Counted from the stretch's first letter, positions 51,816 to 61,952 are shown. The stretch is DNA of 64,000 bases from PALSA-894 sp963757565 (GCA_963757565.1 CAVWSB010000006.1:124001-188000); one strand, 5' to 3'. The notes: generated by a model from the letters alone, not told the origin. Numbers and translations: made by a program.

Positions 51816-54758
51816 ATGACCGCTGCCGTTCTCGATCTGCTGATGCTGACCCGCAACTCGCGCATTTCGCCTTATGCGATGAGCGCGGTCCCGGCATGGC
51901 TATGGGCGGAGGATGCAAGCCGTGTCATCTGGTCGAATGCGACCGGCGCGGCGGCGCTGGGCGCGGCGTCGCCTGCAGAACTGGCGGCGCAGCAGTTCGA
52001 ACCCACCGAGCCCGCAGCAGCCGATGTGGCGCGCCTCGCCGGGACACTCCCGCGATCAGGCGCGGCGCGATTCGAACGGCTACGCGGCGTTGGCAGCAAT
52101 CTGGTGTGCACCTGTTCGCGCATGACACTGGCCAATGAAATGCAAACCATCCTGGTCGTTGCATCGGAGCCCGGGCGAGCCGTGCTGCCGCTCGCGGAAC
52201 GTTCCGCCCGCATGTTCTCGGCAAGCAGTGAACCGCTCGCAGTCTTCTCGACCGACGGGGTCTTGCTCTACGCCACCGGCGATCTTGCGCCCGACACCAC
52301 GCTGGCGACGCTTGGCGCCGAGGCGTTGAAAGGTGACGCGATCGCATCGGGCCGCGCAACGGGCGACAGCGAGCTTGGACCGCTCACGCTGGAGCGGATC
52401 GGAAGCGGCGCCGCGACCGTGCTGCTGGCGACGCTCGGTGTTCCTGAAGCTGCCGAAGGTCCGGTCGAGCAGACGCCTGAGGAACCCGAGATCACGGACG
52501 TGCCACCGGAGGAGCTGTCGTCCTCTCCGGCGAGCGAGGGGAAAGTCGAAACGGTGCCCACTCCGCCCGAAACATCCGGCGAAATCCTTGCGCCACCAGA
52601 ACGTCGGCCACCTCTGCGATTTGTTTGGACGACGGATGCCGAGGACCACTTCCAATTATCCGCGAGCGACTTCGCCAACGCGATGGGTCCGCGCACCACC
52701 GCGGTGATCGGCAAGCCGTGGCGCGAGATCGCATCTATGCTCGGTATCGATCCGCAAGGCCGCGTCGCAAGTGCGATTGCGTCGCGCGACACCTGGAGTG
52801 GCATTGTGATCGCATGGCCGATCGACGGCTCGCAGGAGAGCGCGCAGGTCGAATTGTCCGGCCTGCCCATTTTCTCGCGCGACCGCAGCTTCGGCGGCTA
52901 TCGCGGCTTCGGCGTGTGCCGCGAGGGAGTTCCGCCGATCGAGGCACAGGACGAGCCGCCCGCACCCGCGCGTGCGGGGACACAGCCCGCGCCTGAGCCG
53001 CGACCACTGCTCACGGTCGTGCCGGCGGTGAAGAACGTGCTGCCGTTCCGCGCCACCTCGCCGGAGAAGCGGCCTGCCCTCACACCGGTGGAGCGCTCCG
53101 CCTTTGCGGAGATCGCCAAGACCCTGGCGAAGGGCGAAGCCCCGCCACTCACACCCGAACCGCCGGCCGAGCCCCCTTCCCGGCCCGCTTCAATGCGCGA
53201 ACCGGAAGCCGAGTCCTCCGGCGAGTTACCGAGCGCATTCGCGATCGGTGCCGCCGCAAAGGATGCGGCGCAGCGCGGCTCGGAGACGCAGCTTGCGGTG
53301 CTTGAACGGCTGCCCGTCGGCGTGCTGATCCATCGGAACGAGGATCTTCTCTACGCAAATCGCGCCTTCCTCGAATGGACCGGCTATGCGGACGTGGCGG
53401 CAGTCGCGGCAGCCGGCGGGCTCGAACGCCTGGTAGTCGATCCGGACGCCGGCGCCCTCGACCGGGCCAACGGCACCGGCAAGACCTTCACGATCGCGAC
53501 GCGCGGCGGCGAGTCGCTGCTGTGCGAGGGCTTGCTCTATACCGTGCCGTGGATGGGCGAGAGCGCGCTGATGCTGGTGCTGCTGCGCACCGCAGCGGCG
53601 GACCGGCTGCGCGATTCCGAAATCGTGCTGCGCGCGGCGGAAGCCGAGGCGCGCGAATTGCGCTCCATCCTCGACACCGCGACCGACGGCGTCGTGGTGG
53701 TCGATCGCGACGGGCTGATCCTCACGTTCAACCGCTCGGCCGAGGCGCTGTTCGGTTACGAGTATCACGAGATCGCGCGCCAGCCGTTCACGCAGCTGTT
53801 CGCGCCGGAGAGCGTGCCGGCCGCGCGCGATTATCTCGATGGCCTGACGAAAAACGGCGTCGCCAGCGTGCTGAATGATGGGCGCGAAGTGATCGGCCGC
53901 GTGCGCCAGGGCGGATTGGTGCCGCTGTTCATGACGATGGGGCGCATCGGCGTCGGCATGCCGAAATTCTGTGCCGTGCTCCGCGACATCACGCAATGGA
54001 AGCGCGCCGAGGAGGAATTGCTCAATTCAAAGCGTACGGCCGAGCGCGCCTCCTCCGCCAAGTCCGACTTTCTCGCGCGCATCTCGCACGAGATCCGCAC
54101 ACCCCTCAACGCTATCATCGGCTTCTCCGAAGTGATGATGACGGAGCAGTTCGGTCCGGTCGGGAACGATCGCTACAAGGAATATCTCAAGGACATTCAC
54201 GCGTCCGGCGAACATCTGGTGTCGCTGATCAACGACCTGCTCGACCTGTCCAAGATCGAAGCCGGCAAACTCGATCTCGTGTTCGCCAGCGTGAACTTGA
54301 ACCAGCTTGTGCAGCAATGCGTCGCGCTGATGCAGCCGCAGGCGAACCAGCAGCGCGTCATCATCCGCTCCTCGCTCTCGAACACGCTGCCGCCGATCGT
54401 GGCGGATGCGCGCTCGGTGCGGCAGATCGTGCTCAATCTCCTTTCCAACTCGATCAAGTTCACCGGCCCGGGCAGCCAGGTCATTGTTTCGACCGCACTG
54501 ACCGATCGCGCAGAAGCGGTCCTGCGCGTGCGCGACACCGGCGTCGGCATGACCGACAAGGAAATCGAGACCGCGATGGAGCCGTTCCGGCAGCTCAGTA
54601 CCTCGACGCGCCACGGGTCGGGTGGCACCGGCCTCGGCTTGCCGTTGACCAAGGCGCTGGCGGAGGCGAACCGCGCGAGCTTTTCAATCAAGAGCGCGGT
54701 GGATGCGGGCACGCTGGTGGAGATTACGTTTCCCGGCACGCGGGTGCTCGCAGAATAG
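51816..54758 (+). CDS. Large PAS-domain sensor histidine kinase
   Basis: 980-residue soluble-looking kinase with no membrane segment. A variable N-terminal half has long Pro/Glu-rich linkers (about residues 215-270 and 370-460) and weak PAS-like segments. A clear PAS domain (LRSILDTATDGVVVVDRDG) lies near residues 620-730. HisKA (FLARISHEIRTPLNAIIGFSE, with the phospho-acceptor His near 758) and HATPase_c (NLLSNSIKFT, VRDTGVGM and GGTGLGLPLTKALAE) follow. It belongs to the PleC/DivJ-like alphaproteobacterial kinases, but no response regulator is nearby. The ATG at 51816 was chosen; a TTG at 51783 is in frame with AAGG before it. Confidence 0.88.
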   Translation: MTAAVLDLLMLTRNSRISPYAMSAVPAWLWAEDASRVIWSNATGAAALGAASPAELAAQQFEPTEPAAADVARLAGTLPRSGAARFERLRGVGSNLVCTCSRMTLANEMQTILVVASEPGRAVLPLAERSARMFSASSEPLAVFSTDGVLLYATGDLAPDTTLATLGAEALKGDAIASGRATGDSELGPLTLERIGSGAATVLLATLGVPEAAEGPVEQTPEEPEITDVPPEELSSSPASEGKVETVPTPPETSGEILAPPERRPPLRFVWTTDAEDHFQLSASDFANAMGPRTTAVIGKPWREIASMLGIDPQGRVASAIASRDTWSGIVIAWPIDGSQESAQVELSGLPIFSRDRSFGGYRGFGVCREGVPPIEAQDEPPAPARAGTQPAPEPRPLLTVVPAVKNVLPFRATSPEKRPALTPVERSAFAEIAKTLAKGEAPPLTPEPPAEPPSRPASMREPEAESSGELPSAFAIGAAAKDAAQRGSETQLAVLERLPVGVLIHRNEDLLYANRAFLEWTGYADVAAVAAAGGLERLVVDPDAGALDRANGTGKTFTIATRGGESLLCEGLLYTVPWMGESALMLVLLRTAAADRLRDSEIVLRAAEAEARELRSILDTATDGVVVVDRDGLILTFNRSAEALFGYEYHEIARQPFTQLFAPESVPAARDYLDGLTKNGVASVLNDGREVIGRVRQGGLVPLFMTMGRIGVGMPKFCAVLRDITQWKRAEEELLNSKRTAERASSAKSDFLARISHEIRTPLNAIIGFSEVMMTEQFGPVGNDRYKEYLKDIHASGEHLVSLINDLLDLSKIEAGKLDLVFASVNLNQLVQQCVALMQPQANQQRVIIRSSLSNTLPPIVADARSVRQIVLNLLSNSIKFTGPGSQVIVSTALTDRAEAVLRVRDTGVGMTDKEIETAMEPFRQLSTSTRHGSGGTGLGLPLTKALAEANRASFSIKSAVDAGTLVEITFPGTRVLAE

Positions 54759-54827
54759 TGCGGCATCAGCGCTCCGGCCGGTTTGTTAATCAATAAAGGC
54801 GCAGGGTGCCTCGCGCAGGAGGCTTCC

Positions 54828-55025
54828 ATGGCAGACGACAAGATTCGCACGCAGTACGACGCATTTTTCGACGCGGACTTCATGCCGCTGATCCGGCACG
54901 ATCAAACCCAGGGATCGGACGCACGCCTCGCCTACGCAACGGAGTTCGCGGCATTTCACCTGGGTCAAATCGACAAAAAACTCGGCCGTCTTGTCGAGCT
55001 GCTGGAGCAGAAAAACCTCACCTGA
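54828..55025 (+). CDS. Small conserved-looking protein of unknown function
   Basis: 65-residue, charged, soluble product: an acidic-aromatic start (DDKIRTQYDAFFDADFMP), then AYATEFAAFHLGQIDKKLGRL and a Leu-rich amphipathic end. GCAGGAGG precedes the ATG at 54828, a strong translation signal. The gene lies 70 bases after the histidine kinase on the same strand and may be its downstream partner. No domain is recognised. Confidence 0.6.
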   Translation: MADDKIRTQYDAFFDADFMPLIRHDQTQGSDARLAYATEFAAFHLGQIDKKLGRLVELLEQKNLT

Positions 55026-55217
55026 GGGCGCCGCATGCCACGGCCACCGCATTCGTGGCTGAATCCGTTCGCCACAGTGCGGCGAACGCTCATATTTCCG
55101 AGCCTGAATGGTCAAATTCGCGACGTACTGCGACCCATTTTCAGCGTGACACTCCCCGAGATGAACGAGCGGCGCCGCAACGGCCGCTGATCTTGGTCGC
55201 GTAAACGGGGTTCATTC

Positions 55218-56111
55218 ATGCTGAAACATGCACGGCTGGCTCTGCCGGCGATCGCGCTTTGCGTCTTGTCGCTCTCTCTTTCGATATTTTCGCCGCAGCG
55301 CGCCGCCCGCGCCGATACTTGTCTTTCGGGGCCGGGCAAGACCGCGCCACAAGGCAGCCATTGGTTCTATCGCATCGAGCGACCCTCACTGCGCAAGTGC
55401 TGGCATCTCGCAAAAAAGGATCAGAGCCAGCAAGCTTCAGCGGCGAAGTCTGCTGTCGAGCCGGACGCCGATGATATCGAGGACGTCGCGCCCGCGATCC
55501 CCATCGCAGCCGCTCCCGCCAATCGCTTGGCGGCGCGGGCTGACGCCTCAGGGACACCACCTCCTGCGCCCGCGATGCTGGCTCCTGTGATCAGAAACCT
55601 CGTGACACGCAACGTCAGCAACGGACCGAGCGAAGCGGCATCCGCCCTGCCGCCGGAACGGTCGACCGACACCGCGACCCGTGCCGACAATGCCGAAGCG
55701 GCACAGGCGGAGCCAGCCGCCGCTCAGGAGACCTCGCCCGCTCCGATCATTCCATTGCCAGCCCTCCAGGAGCCGGCATCCACGCCCGTTGCCGAGAAGA
55801 ACGACAAACCCGCTGCCTCCGCGGCATCGAACGTTCCAACGCTCGGCACCCTGCTCGGCGCGCTTGCATTGCTCGGCATCCTGACCAGCGCGGTCCTGTT
55901 TGCCCTCCAGATGCGATGGCGCCGCTCCGACGTGCTCAATGGCGATTGGAACATCAACGAAGCGTCTTCGGACGCAGGGCCGCAAGCTCCCCGCACGGAG
56001 GCTGCGCCATCGTTCGCGCCGCTTCCGCCGATGGGCCCGCTCGCGGCCGAAGACGACATCGATCAGGCGTTGCGACGGTTCGCGCGGAGCATCCACCGCC
56101 GGGCCGCCTGA
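55218..56111 (+). CDS. Exported single-pass membrane protein of unknown function
   Basis: 297 residues. A signal peptide (MLKHARLALPAIALCVLSLSLS) is followed by a short Cys-containing domain (DTCLSGPGKTAPQGSHWFYR...KCWHLAKK), a 140-residue Ala/Pro/Glu linker, and a membrane segment (GTLLGALALLGILTSAVLFAL) near residue 220. The C-terminal ~60 residues would be cytoplasmic. Proteins with this WFYRI...CWH segment are common hypotheticals in Bradyrhizobium relatives. No neighbour suggests its role. Confidence 0.62.
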   Translation: MLKHARLALPAIALCVLSLSLSIFSPQRAARADTCLSGPGKTAPQGSHWFYRIERPSLRKCWHLAKKDQSQQASAAKSAVEPDADDIEDVAPAIPIAAAPANRLAARADASGTPPPAPAMLAPVIRNLVTRNVSNGPSEAASALPPERSTDTATRADNAEAAQAEPAAAQETSPAPIIPLPALQEPASTPVAEKNDKPAASAASNVPTLGTLLGALALLGILTSAVLFALQMRWRRSDVLNGDWNINEASSDAGPQAPRTEAAPSFAPLPPMGPLAAEDDIDQALRRFARSIHRRAA

Positions 56112-56360
56112 AGGTCAGGCCAGGATCGAAGCGAACTCCTGCGCGGTAACCACCGCGCAGGGTCTATTCTGGAGAAGCTACCCGCCGTGCTCCGATCGTG
56201 AGCGCGGCGGTTTGCGTGCTTGCACCGCGGGAACCCTGCCCGCGAAGTAGGCATAAGGGGCGGGCTCGACGACCGCTTTTCGAATCCTCTTTGCGAAAGC
56301 GCACCGACTGGCTAAACATGCCGGTGGGGCGTCTGTGCCCCTAACAACAAGGGGGGAACA

Positions 56361-56828
56361 TTGCAGGCGCTTTTGCACAAGCGTGATTTCTACGCCGGCG
56401 CGCTCCTCATCATTCTGGGGTGCGGCGCAATCCTGGCGGCGCGCGAAAACGCTTACGGCACGCTGATGCACATGGGCCCCGGGTTCTTCCCGACGGCGCT
56501 CGGTGTCATCCTGGCCTCGATCGGCGTGCTGATCGCCGGCATGGCGCTCGGCTCCCTGAACCACCCGGACCGCATTTTGCCGGAAAATCCGCAGTGGTGG
56601 GGCTGGGCCTGCATCCTGGCCGGACCGGCGGCCTTCATCATCTTCGGCGAGTACGGCGGCATGGCGCCCGCGACCTTCGCCTGCGTGCTGATTTCGGCGC
56701 GGGGCGACAAGACCGCGACCTGGAAAAGCTCCCTGCTTCTGGCGCTCGGCGTCACCTTCTTTGGCTGCCTCCTGTTCTCCTATGTACTCAAAGTGCCGTT
56801 CCCGCTCTTCCGGCATGTGTGGTCATGA
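56361..56828 (+). CDS. tctB: Tripartite tricarboxylate transporter small membrane subunit (TctB)
   Basis: 155-residue membrane protein with four hydrophobic segments and the TctB pattern FYAGALLIILGCGAILAARE followed by MGPGFFPTALGVILASIGV. The TTG at 56361 is used because AAGGGGGGA lies just before it. Its stop overlaps the tctA start by ATGA. With TctA and a periplasmic TctC-type protein it would form a secondary importer for carboxylates; a matching TctC-like gene begins at 63451, separated by unrelated genes. Confidence 0.88.
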   Translation: MQALLHKRDFYAGALLIILGCGAILAARENAYGTLMHMGPGFFPTALGVILASIGVLIAGMALGSLNHPDRILPENPQWWGWACILAGPAAFIIFGEYGGMAPATFACVLISARGDKTATWKSSLLLALGVTFFGCLLFSYVLKVPFPLFRHVWS

Positions 56829-58417
56829 TCCAGCAAGCTCTCGTTGATCTCTGGTACGGCTTCGGCGTCGCGCTCGAGCCGCATAATCTGCTCTGGTGCT
56901 TCGTCGGCGTGCTGATCGGCAACATGGTCGGCGTGTTGCCCGGCATGGGTCCGCTCGCCACCATCTCGATCCTGCTGCCGCTGACCTTCGGCATGAAGCC
57001 GGTCGCCGCGATCCTGATGATCGCGGGCGTCTATTACGGCGCGCAGTACGGCGGCGCGATCTGCTCGATCCTGCTCAATCTGCCTTGCCATCCACCGCAC
57101 GCCGTCACCTGCCTCGACGGCTTCCCGATGACGAAACAAGGCAAGGGCGGCGTCGCGCTCGGCGTAACGGTGATCGGGTCGTTCATCGGCGCCTCGTGGG
57201 GCATCACCGAGATGATCTTCCTCGCGCCGCTGCTGGTGAGCGTGGCGCTCAAATTCGGTCCGGCGGAGGTCTGCTCGCTGATGCTGCTCGGCCTTCTCGC
57301 GGGCTCGACGCTGGCGCGCGGCTCGCCGCTCAAGGGCATCGCCATGACGGTGCTCGGCCTTTTGATCGGCGTCGTCGGCTCCGACATCGAAACTGGCGCG
57401 CCGCGATTGACCTTCGGGTCTGATCGGCCTGACCGACGGCATCGAAATTGTCGCGCTCGCGCTCGGCCTGTTCGGCATCGCGGAATTCATGCTGAGCATC
57501 AATCAGACCGCCGCGATCGACATGAAGTATTCGAACGTCAAGCTGCGCGACATGCGGCCTTCCAAGGCCGAACTGAAGCAGGCCTTCCCGGCGATGATCC
57601 GCGGCACCCTGATCGGCAGCCTGTGCGCGCTGATTCCCGGCACGGGCCGACGATCGCGTCGTTCGTCGCCTACGCGACGGAAAAGAAAATATCCAAGACG
57701 CCGGAGCGTTTCGGCCACGGTGCGATCGAGGGCGTCGCGTGCCCGGAGGCGTCAACGCACTCCTCGGTGCAGGGCGACTTCATCCCCACCATGAGCCTCG
57801 GCATTCCGGGCGACGCCGTGATGGCGCTGCTGCTCGGCGCGCTGATCATCCAGGGGATCGTGCCCGGTCCGCAGCTCATCAAAGAGCATCCGGATATTTT
57901 CTGGGGCCTGATCGCGAGCTTCTGGATCGGCAACATCCTGCTCGTCATCCTCAATGTCCCGATGATCGGGCTGTGGGTGAAGCTGTTGATGATCCCCTAC
58001 AAATACCTCTATCCGAGCGCGCTGTTCTTCGTGTGCATCGGCGTCTACTCGACCAACAATGACATGTTCCAGGTCGGCGAGGTGCTGGTCATCGGCGTGG
58101 TCGGCTACGTGCTCAATCTGCTGGGCTTCCACCCTGCACCGATATTGCTGGGCTTCGTGCTCGGGCCGCGCGTGGAGGAGAATTTCCGTCGCGCGATGTT
58201 GATCTCGCGCGGCGATCTTCTGACGTTCGTGGAACGGCCGATCAGCGCGTTCTTCGTGGCGCTGAGTGTGCTGCTGATCGGGGCGCAAATTTACGTTTGG
58301 CTGCGCGGCCGCAAGGTCGAGTTGGTGCCGGATGTGCACGTCGGGCTGAAGCCGCTGGAGCAAAACGATCCGAACCCGACGGCGCCGCAGGCTGGCGCAC
58401 GGGTTGCCGCGGAGTAA
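56825..58417 (+). CDS. tctA: Tripartite tricarboxylate transporter large subunit (TctA) with a compensated frameshift
   Basis: 530-residue membrane subunit with about eleven segments. The TctA motifs GVLIGNMVGVLPGMGPLATIS, GVYYGAQYGGAICSILLNLP and the late TMSLGIPGDAVMALLLGAL are intact. Between about 57417 and 57648 the reading frame is shifted: an extra G near 57416 (GGG) turns FGLIGLTDG into Arg-rich nonsense, and a missing C near 57646-57648 restores TIASFVAYATEKK. About 77 residues, normally including IPGTGP, are therefore garbled while the gene stays open to 58417. This could be two sequence errors or a real compensated mutation. The start is coupled to tctB by ATGA. Confidence 0.87.
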   Translation: MIQQALVDLWYGFGVALEPHNLLWCFVGVLIGNMVGVLPGMGPLATISILLPLTFGMKPVAAILMIAGVYYGAQYGGAICSILLNLPCHPPHAVTCLDGFPMTKQGKGGVALGVTVIGSFIGASWGITEMIFLAPLLVSVALKFGPAEVCSLMLLGLLAGSTLARGSPLKGIAMTVLGLLIGVVGSDIETGAPRLTFGSDRPDRRHRNCRARARPVRHRGIHAEHQSDRRDRHEVFERQAARHAAFQGRTEAGLPGDDPRHPDRQPVRADSRHGPTIASFVAYATEKKISKTPERFGHGAIEGVACPEASTHSSVQGDFIPTMSLGIPGDAVMALLLGALIIQGIVPGPQLIKEHPDIFWGLIASFWIGNILLVILNVPMIGLWVKLLMIPYKYLYPSALFFVCIGVYSTNNDMFQVGEVLVIGVVGYVLNLLGFHPAPILLGFVLGPRVEENFRRAMLISRGDLLTFVERPISAFFVALSVLLIGAQIYVWLRGRKVELVPDVHVGLKPLEQNDPNPTAPQAGARVAAE

Positions 58418-58421
58418 GAGA

Positions 58422-58457
58422 TCATCACCCGCCTGAATGCGGGTGATGAATTCTTTT
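58422..58457 (+). terminator. Terminator after tctA
   Basis: TCATCACCCGC and GCGGGTGATGA form an 11-bp stem with a 6-base loop, followed by ATTCTTTT on the plus strand. It begins four bases after the tctA stop. Confidence 0.85.
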
Positions 58458-58535
58458 CGTGGGCGCGGGACCACTCGCGGCACGACGCGCCGTGCTAGAT
58501 TTTACCGCGCGTCCACCGCCGAAACCGGATCAGCC

Positions 58536-58988
58536 ATGACAACCGTGCGTGTCGTCCGTCCCGCGGATTACGAGCAATGGCTCCCGCTCTGGGAAGGCTA
58601 CAACGCCTTCTACGAACGCAAGGGCCCGACCGCGATTCCGCTCGAGATGACCCAACTGACCTGGTCGCGCTTCTTCGATGGCTACGAGCCGATGCATGCG
58701 CTGGTCGCCGAAGATGGCGGCAGGCTGGTCGGGCTGGTGCATTACCTCTTCCATCGCAACACGATCATGCGCGGGCCGGTCTGCTACCTGCAGGACCTGT
58801 TCACCGATGCGAGTACGCGCGGTAAGGGCGTCGGCAAGGCGCTGATCGAGGCCGTGTACGAGAAGGCGAAGGAAGCAGGCTCGCCGCGCGTCTACTGGCA
58901 CACGCACGAGACCAACAAGACCGCGATGCGGCTCTATGACTATGTGGCAAAGCACTCCGGCTTCGTGGTGTACCGCAAGGATACCTGA
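58536..58988 (+). CDS. GNAT-family N-acetyltransferase
   Basis: 150-residue acetyl-CoA-dependent transferase. The GNAT core is visible as VAEDGGRLVGLVHYLFH, the LQDLFTDASTRGKGVGKALIEAVYEKAKEAG segment with the pyrophosphate-binding RGKGVG loop, and HTHETNKTAMRLYDYVAKHSGF at the end. ATG at 58536 gives a normal N-terminus (TTVRVVRPADYEQW). The acceptor substrate is unknown. It stands alone between the tctA terminator and a convergent membrane-protein gene. Confidence 0.88.
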   Translation: MTTVRVVRPADYEQWLPLWEGYNAFYERKGPTAIPLEMTQLTWSRFFDGYEPMHALVAEDGGRLVGLVHYLFHRNTIMRGPVCYLQDLFTDASTRGKGVGKALIEAVYEKAKEAGSPRVYWHTHETNKTAMRLYDYVAKHSGFVVYRKDT

Positions 58989-58991
58989 GCG

Positions 58992-60026
58992 TCAGCCGTT
59001 CATGATGACGGCGCGGGACCGGCGCGAGGGATGATCGGCCGGAACGAGCGTGCGGCGGTCGGTGGCAAGAACTGCCTCCGGCAGCGGCAAAGGTTCGACC
59101 CCGGCAAAGCGCCGATAAATCGCGCCCATCACGGCACCGATCAAGGCGGCCGCCGGAAACAGAACGGCCGCATGCACCATCGCAAGAAGCAGCAAGGCCG
59201 CACAGCAGTTAACGGCTGCGCCGATCAACGCGTAATAAGCTCCGGCAGTCAGCCGAAAGCTCCGTGCCAAGGCATGCGTCGCACCGACGACGAACAGCGC
59301 CGGCACGAACATCACGAACAGATTCACGAGAAAAATCTGTGCCGGGAGGGCAAGTTGAGCCGCAAGTGCGGATCGCCCCGAACCGAACACGCTGCCGACG
59401 CCAGGAATCAGGACAGATAGCATGACGGCCGAAACGATGAGTGCGGGCGCGGCGGCGGCGATTGCGGTCGCCGCGATCGATGTCCGAACCAGCACAGGCC
59501 CGTCGTAGTCCGAAGGAAGGGTGCTCGACACCACCGCCGGTCGGTGCGGGTTGGTCGGCTCCGGGACCTCGGTTCTAACCGGTGCCGACGCTTCCGCCGG
59601 CGCTGGAACGAGCGACACGTCAGCGAAATCATACCCTGCGAATTGGGCGTAAAGAAAACCCGAGATCATGCCCGTGGCGGCCGGCATGATCGCGCTGGTC
59701 ACGACCGCTCCCGGTGTCGGGTCCGTCAGCAGGATGCCGTGACGGAAGGAGAGTGCGTATGCAAGCGCAACGGCTGCGCCGCCCATCAGCCCATAGGCGG
59801 CACGTGTCGCAATGCCGAAGTGGCGTAAGGCGAGATGGCCGCCCGCAAGAGCTGCGGCGTCCATTGCGAAGCGGACAACAAAAAGCTCGAGTGCGGCATC
59901 GGGGGCCGGCACCGATGCTCCAGAACCCAGATCGCCTGCAATGCGGGAGGCGAACAGAGCAGCCTGCAGCAACGCCAGAGGCACGATTGAGATAAAGAAC
60001 GCGCGGGGTGAGTTGCGGATCGCCAT
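58992..60026 (-). CDS. Multi-pass membrane protein of unknown function
   Basis: 344 residues with about eight hydrophobic segments in two blocks, e.g. AAYGLMGGAAVALAYALSF and LALPAQIFLVNLFVMFVPAL. A polar linker (about residues 130-170) separates the blocks, and the tail is basic (RRTLVPADHPSRRSRAVIM). The repeated pattern of Ala/Leu-rich segments followed by ...YYALIGAAVNC... suggests an internal duplication. No transporter motif or active site is recognised. It is convergent with the GNAT gene. Confidence 0.6.
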   Translation of the reverse strand: MAIRNSPRAFFISIVPLALLQAALFASRIAGDLGSGASVPAPDAALELFVVRFAMDAAALAGGHLALRHFGIATRAAYGLMGGAAVALAYALSFRHGILLTDPTPGAVVTSAIMPAATGMISGFLYAQFAGYDFADVSLVPAPAEASAPVRTEVPEPTNPHRPAVVSSTLPSDYDGPVLVRTSIAATAIAAAAPALIVSAVMLSVLIPGVGSVFGSGRSALAAQLALPAQIFLVNLFVMFVPALFVVGATHALARSFRLTAGAYYALIGAAVNCCAALLLLAMVHAAVLFPAAALIGAVMGAIYRRFAGVEPLPLPEAVLATDRRTLVPADHPSRRSRAVIMNG

Positions 60027-60301
60027 CCGAGTTCTCTATTCCCGCGCAATTATCGCCTGGATTGTATCACCCGGAGTTAATACGTATCGCGAATTTCGCT
60101 TTAATCGTAAATGCACGCGTCAATCTCGTGCGGCGTCCGGCGGCAGGCGGTTGCCCGAGTGCCTGCAGGGCGCGGACAAAGCCGTTGAATGCCCCTTCGC
60201 CGCCTTGCACGCCTCGCCTGCCCATGCGCCATCTCTATGGCGGTATGGACTTGCTCGGCACCCAACCTACATTCCGGCCGGAAGAACCCACGGGGATACG
60301 C

Positions 60302-61952
60302 ATGGCCACGCCGCTTGCGGCACAATCGATCATCGAAACGCGGCGCCATCAGATGTTTCCCACTCTGGAAGCATCGGACATCGAGCGCATGCGCCGTTTC
60401 GGCGAGCTTTGCGCCTATGCGGCGGGCGATGCGCTCGCAAATGCAGGCGCGGTGAGCCGCGGTTTCACGATCATCCTCTCCGGTCACGTCGAGATCACGC
60501 AGCATAGCGAGAGCGGCACACCCACGCTGATCGTCACGCACGGTCCCGGCGACTTCATGGGCGAACTCGCCCAGCTTGCGGGCCGGCCCGCGCTCGTCGA
60601 TGCCCGGGCGACCGAGCCGGTCGAGGCGCTGATCATTGCGCCGGAGAAGCTGCGCGCGCTGCTGGTCGGCGAAGCCGAGCTCGGCGAGCGCATCATGCGC
60701 GCCTTGATCCTGCGCCGGGTCGGATTGCTCGAAACCGGTGCCGGCGGCCCGATCATCGTCGGCCCTCCCGGCAACGGCGATGTCTTGCGGCTCGCGGTTT
60801 TCCTGCGCCGCAACGGCCATCCGCACCAGCAGCTCGATCCCGAGACCGACGCGGAAGCGAAAGCCCTGATCGAGCGCTTTCACGTCGATGCAAGCCAGTT
60901 GCCGATCGTGCTCTGCCCCACCGGCGAACTGCTGCGCAATCCGACCGAAATGGACCTTGCGCGCTGCATCGGACTGGTGGAGCCGGTCGATCCGAACCGC
61001 CTCTACGACGTGGCGATCGTCGGCGCCGGCCCTGCGGGGCTTGCGACCGCCGTGTATGCGGCCTCCGAAGGACTCTCCGTCGCGGTGCTGGATTGCCGCG
61101 CCTTCGGAGGCCAAGCCGGAGCCTCCGCGCGCATCGAGAACTATCTCGGTTTTCCGACCGGCATCACCGGCATGGCGCTGATGGGCCGTGCCTACAATCA
61201 GGCGCAGAAGTTCGGCGCCGAAATGACGATCCCGAGCGAGGTCAGGAGCCTTGCGGCCAACGGCAAGGACTTTGCGCTCGCACTGTCTTGCGGCGAGAGC
61301 ATGAAGGCGCAGATCGGTCGTGCTCGCCTGCGGCGCGGAATATCGCAGGCTCGACGTCGCAAACCTCGACGACTTCGATTCCAGCGTCCACTACTGGGCC
61401 TCACCGCTTGAGGCAAAGCTCTGCGCCGGGCAGGACGTCGCGCTGGTGGGTGCGGGCAACTCGGCCGGACAAGCGGCGGTCTACCTCGCGGCCCACGCCA
61501 AGAAGGTCTGGATGATCGTGCGCGGCAAGGACCTCGCCGACAGCATGTCGCGCTATCTCGTCGACCGCATCGCGCAGCAGCCAAATATCGCGGTGCTGAC
61601 GCAAACCAATGTAACGGCACTCGAAGGGCGCAATCGCGTGCTCGAGGCGGTCCGCTGGCGCAGCCGGACTAGCGCCGAGGTGCGCCACGCGATCGCGCAC
61701 CTGTTCCTGTTGATCGGCGCAGCGCCGAACACGAACTGGCTCGCGGGCTCGGGCGTGGCAACCGACACCAAGGGATTCATCCTGACCGGCCCCGACGCCG
61801 GCCATGGCGCAAAATATCTGGAGACGAACCAGCCGGGCGTCTTCGCCATCGGCGACGTGCGGCTCAATTCCACCAAGCGGGTCGGCGCTGCGATCGGTGA
61901 AGGCGCGCAGGTTGTTGCCGCCTTGCACGGGTATCTGGCATTGGCGCACTGA
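60302..61952 (+). pseudogene. Cyclic-nucleotide-binding-domain/thioredoxin-reductase-like fusion, one-base frameshift
   Basis: About 549 residues when repaired. An N-terminal cNMP-binding-like domain (residues ~15-140, GFTIILSGHVEITQH, GDFMGELAQLAGRPALVDARA) is followed by a glutaredoxin-like segment (~155-230, LPIVLCPTGELLRNPTEMDL) and a TrxR-type FAD/NADPH module (VAIVGAGPAGLATAVYAASE, then VALVGAGNSAGQAAVYLA, and FAIGDVRLNSTKRVGAAIGEG). The redox CxxC of true thioredoxin reductases is replaced by WASP (HYWASPLEA), so classical disulfide reduction is unlikely. Near 61315-61317 an extra G breaks KAQI / VVLACGAEYRRLDV; the second frame reads to 61952. ATG at 60302 was chosen (GGGGA upstream). 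Confidence 0.84.
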
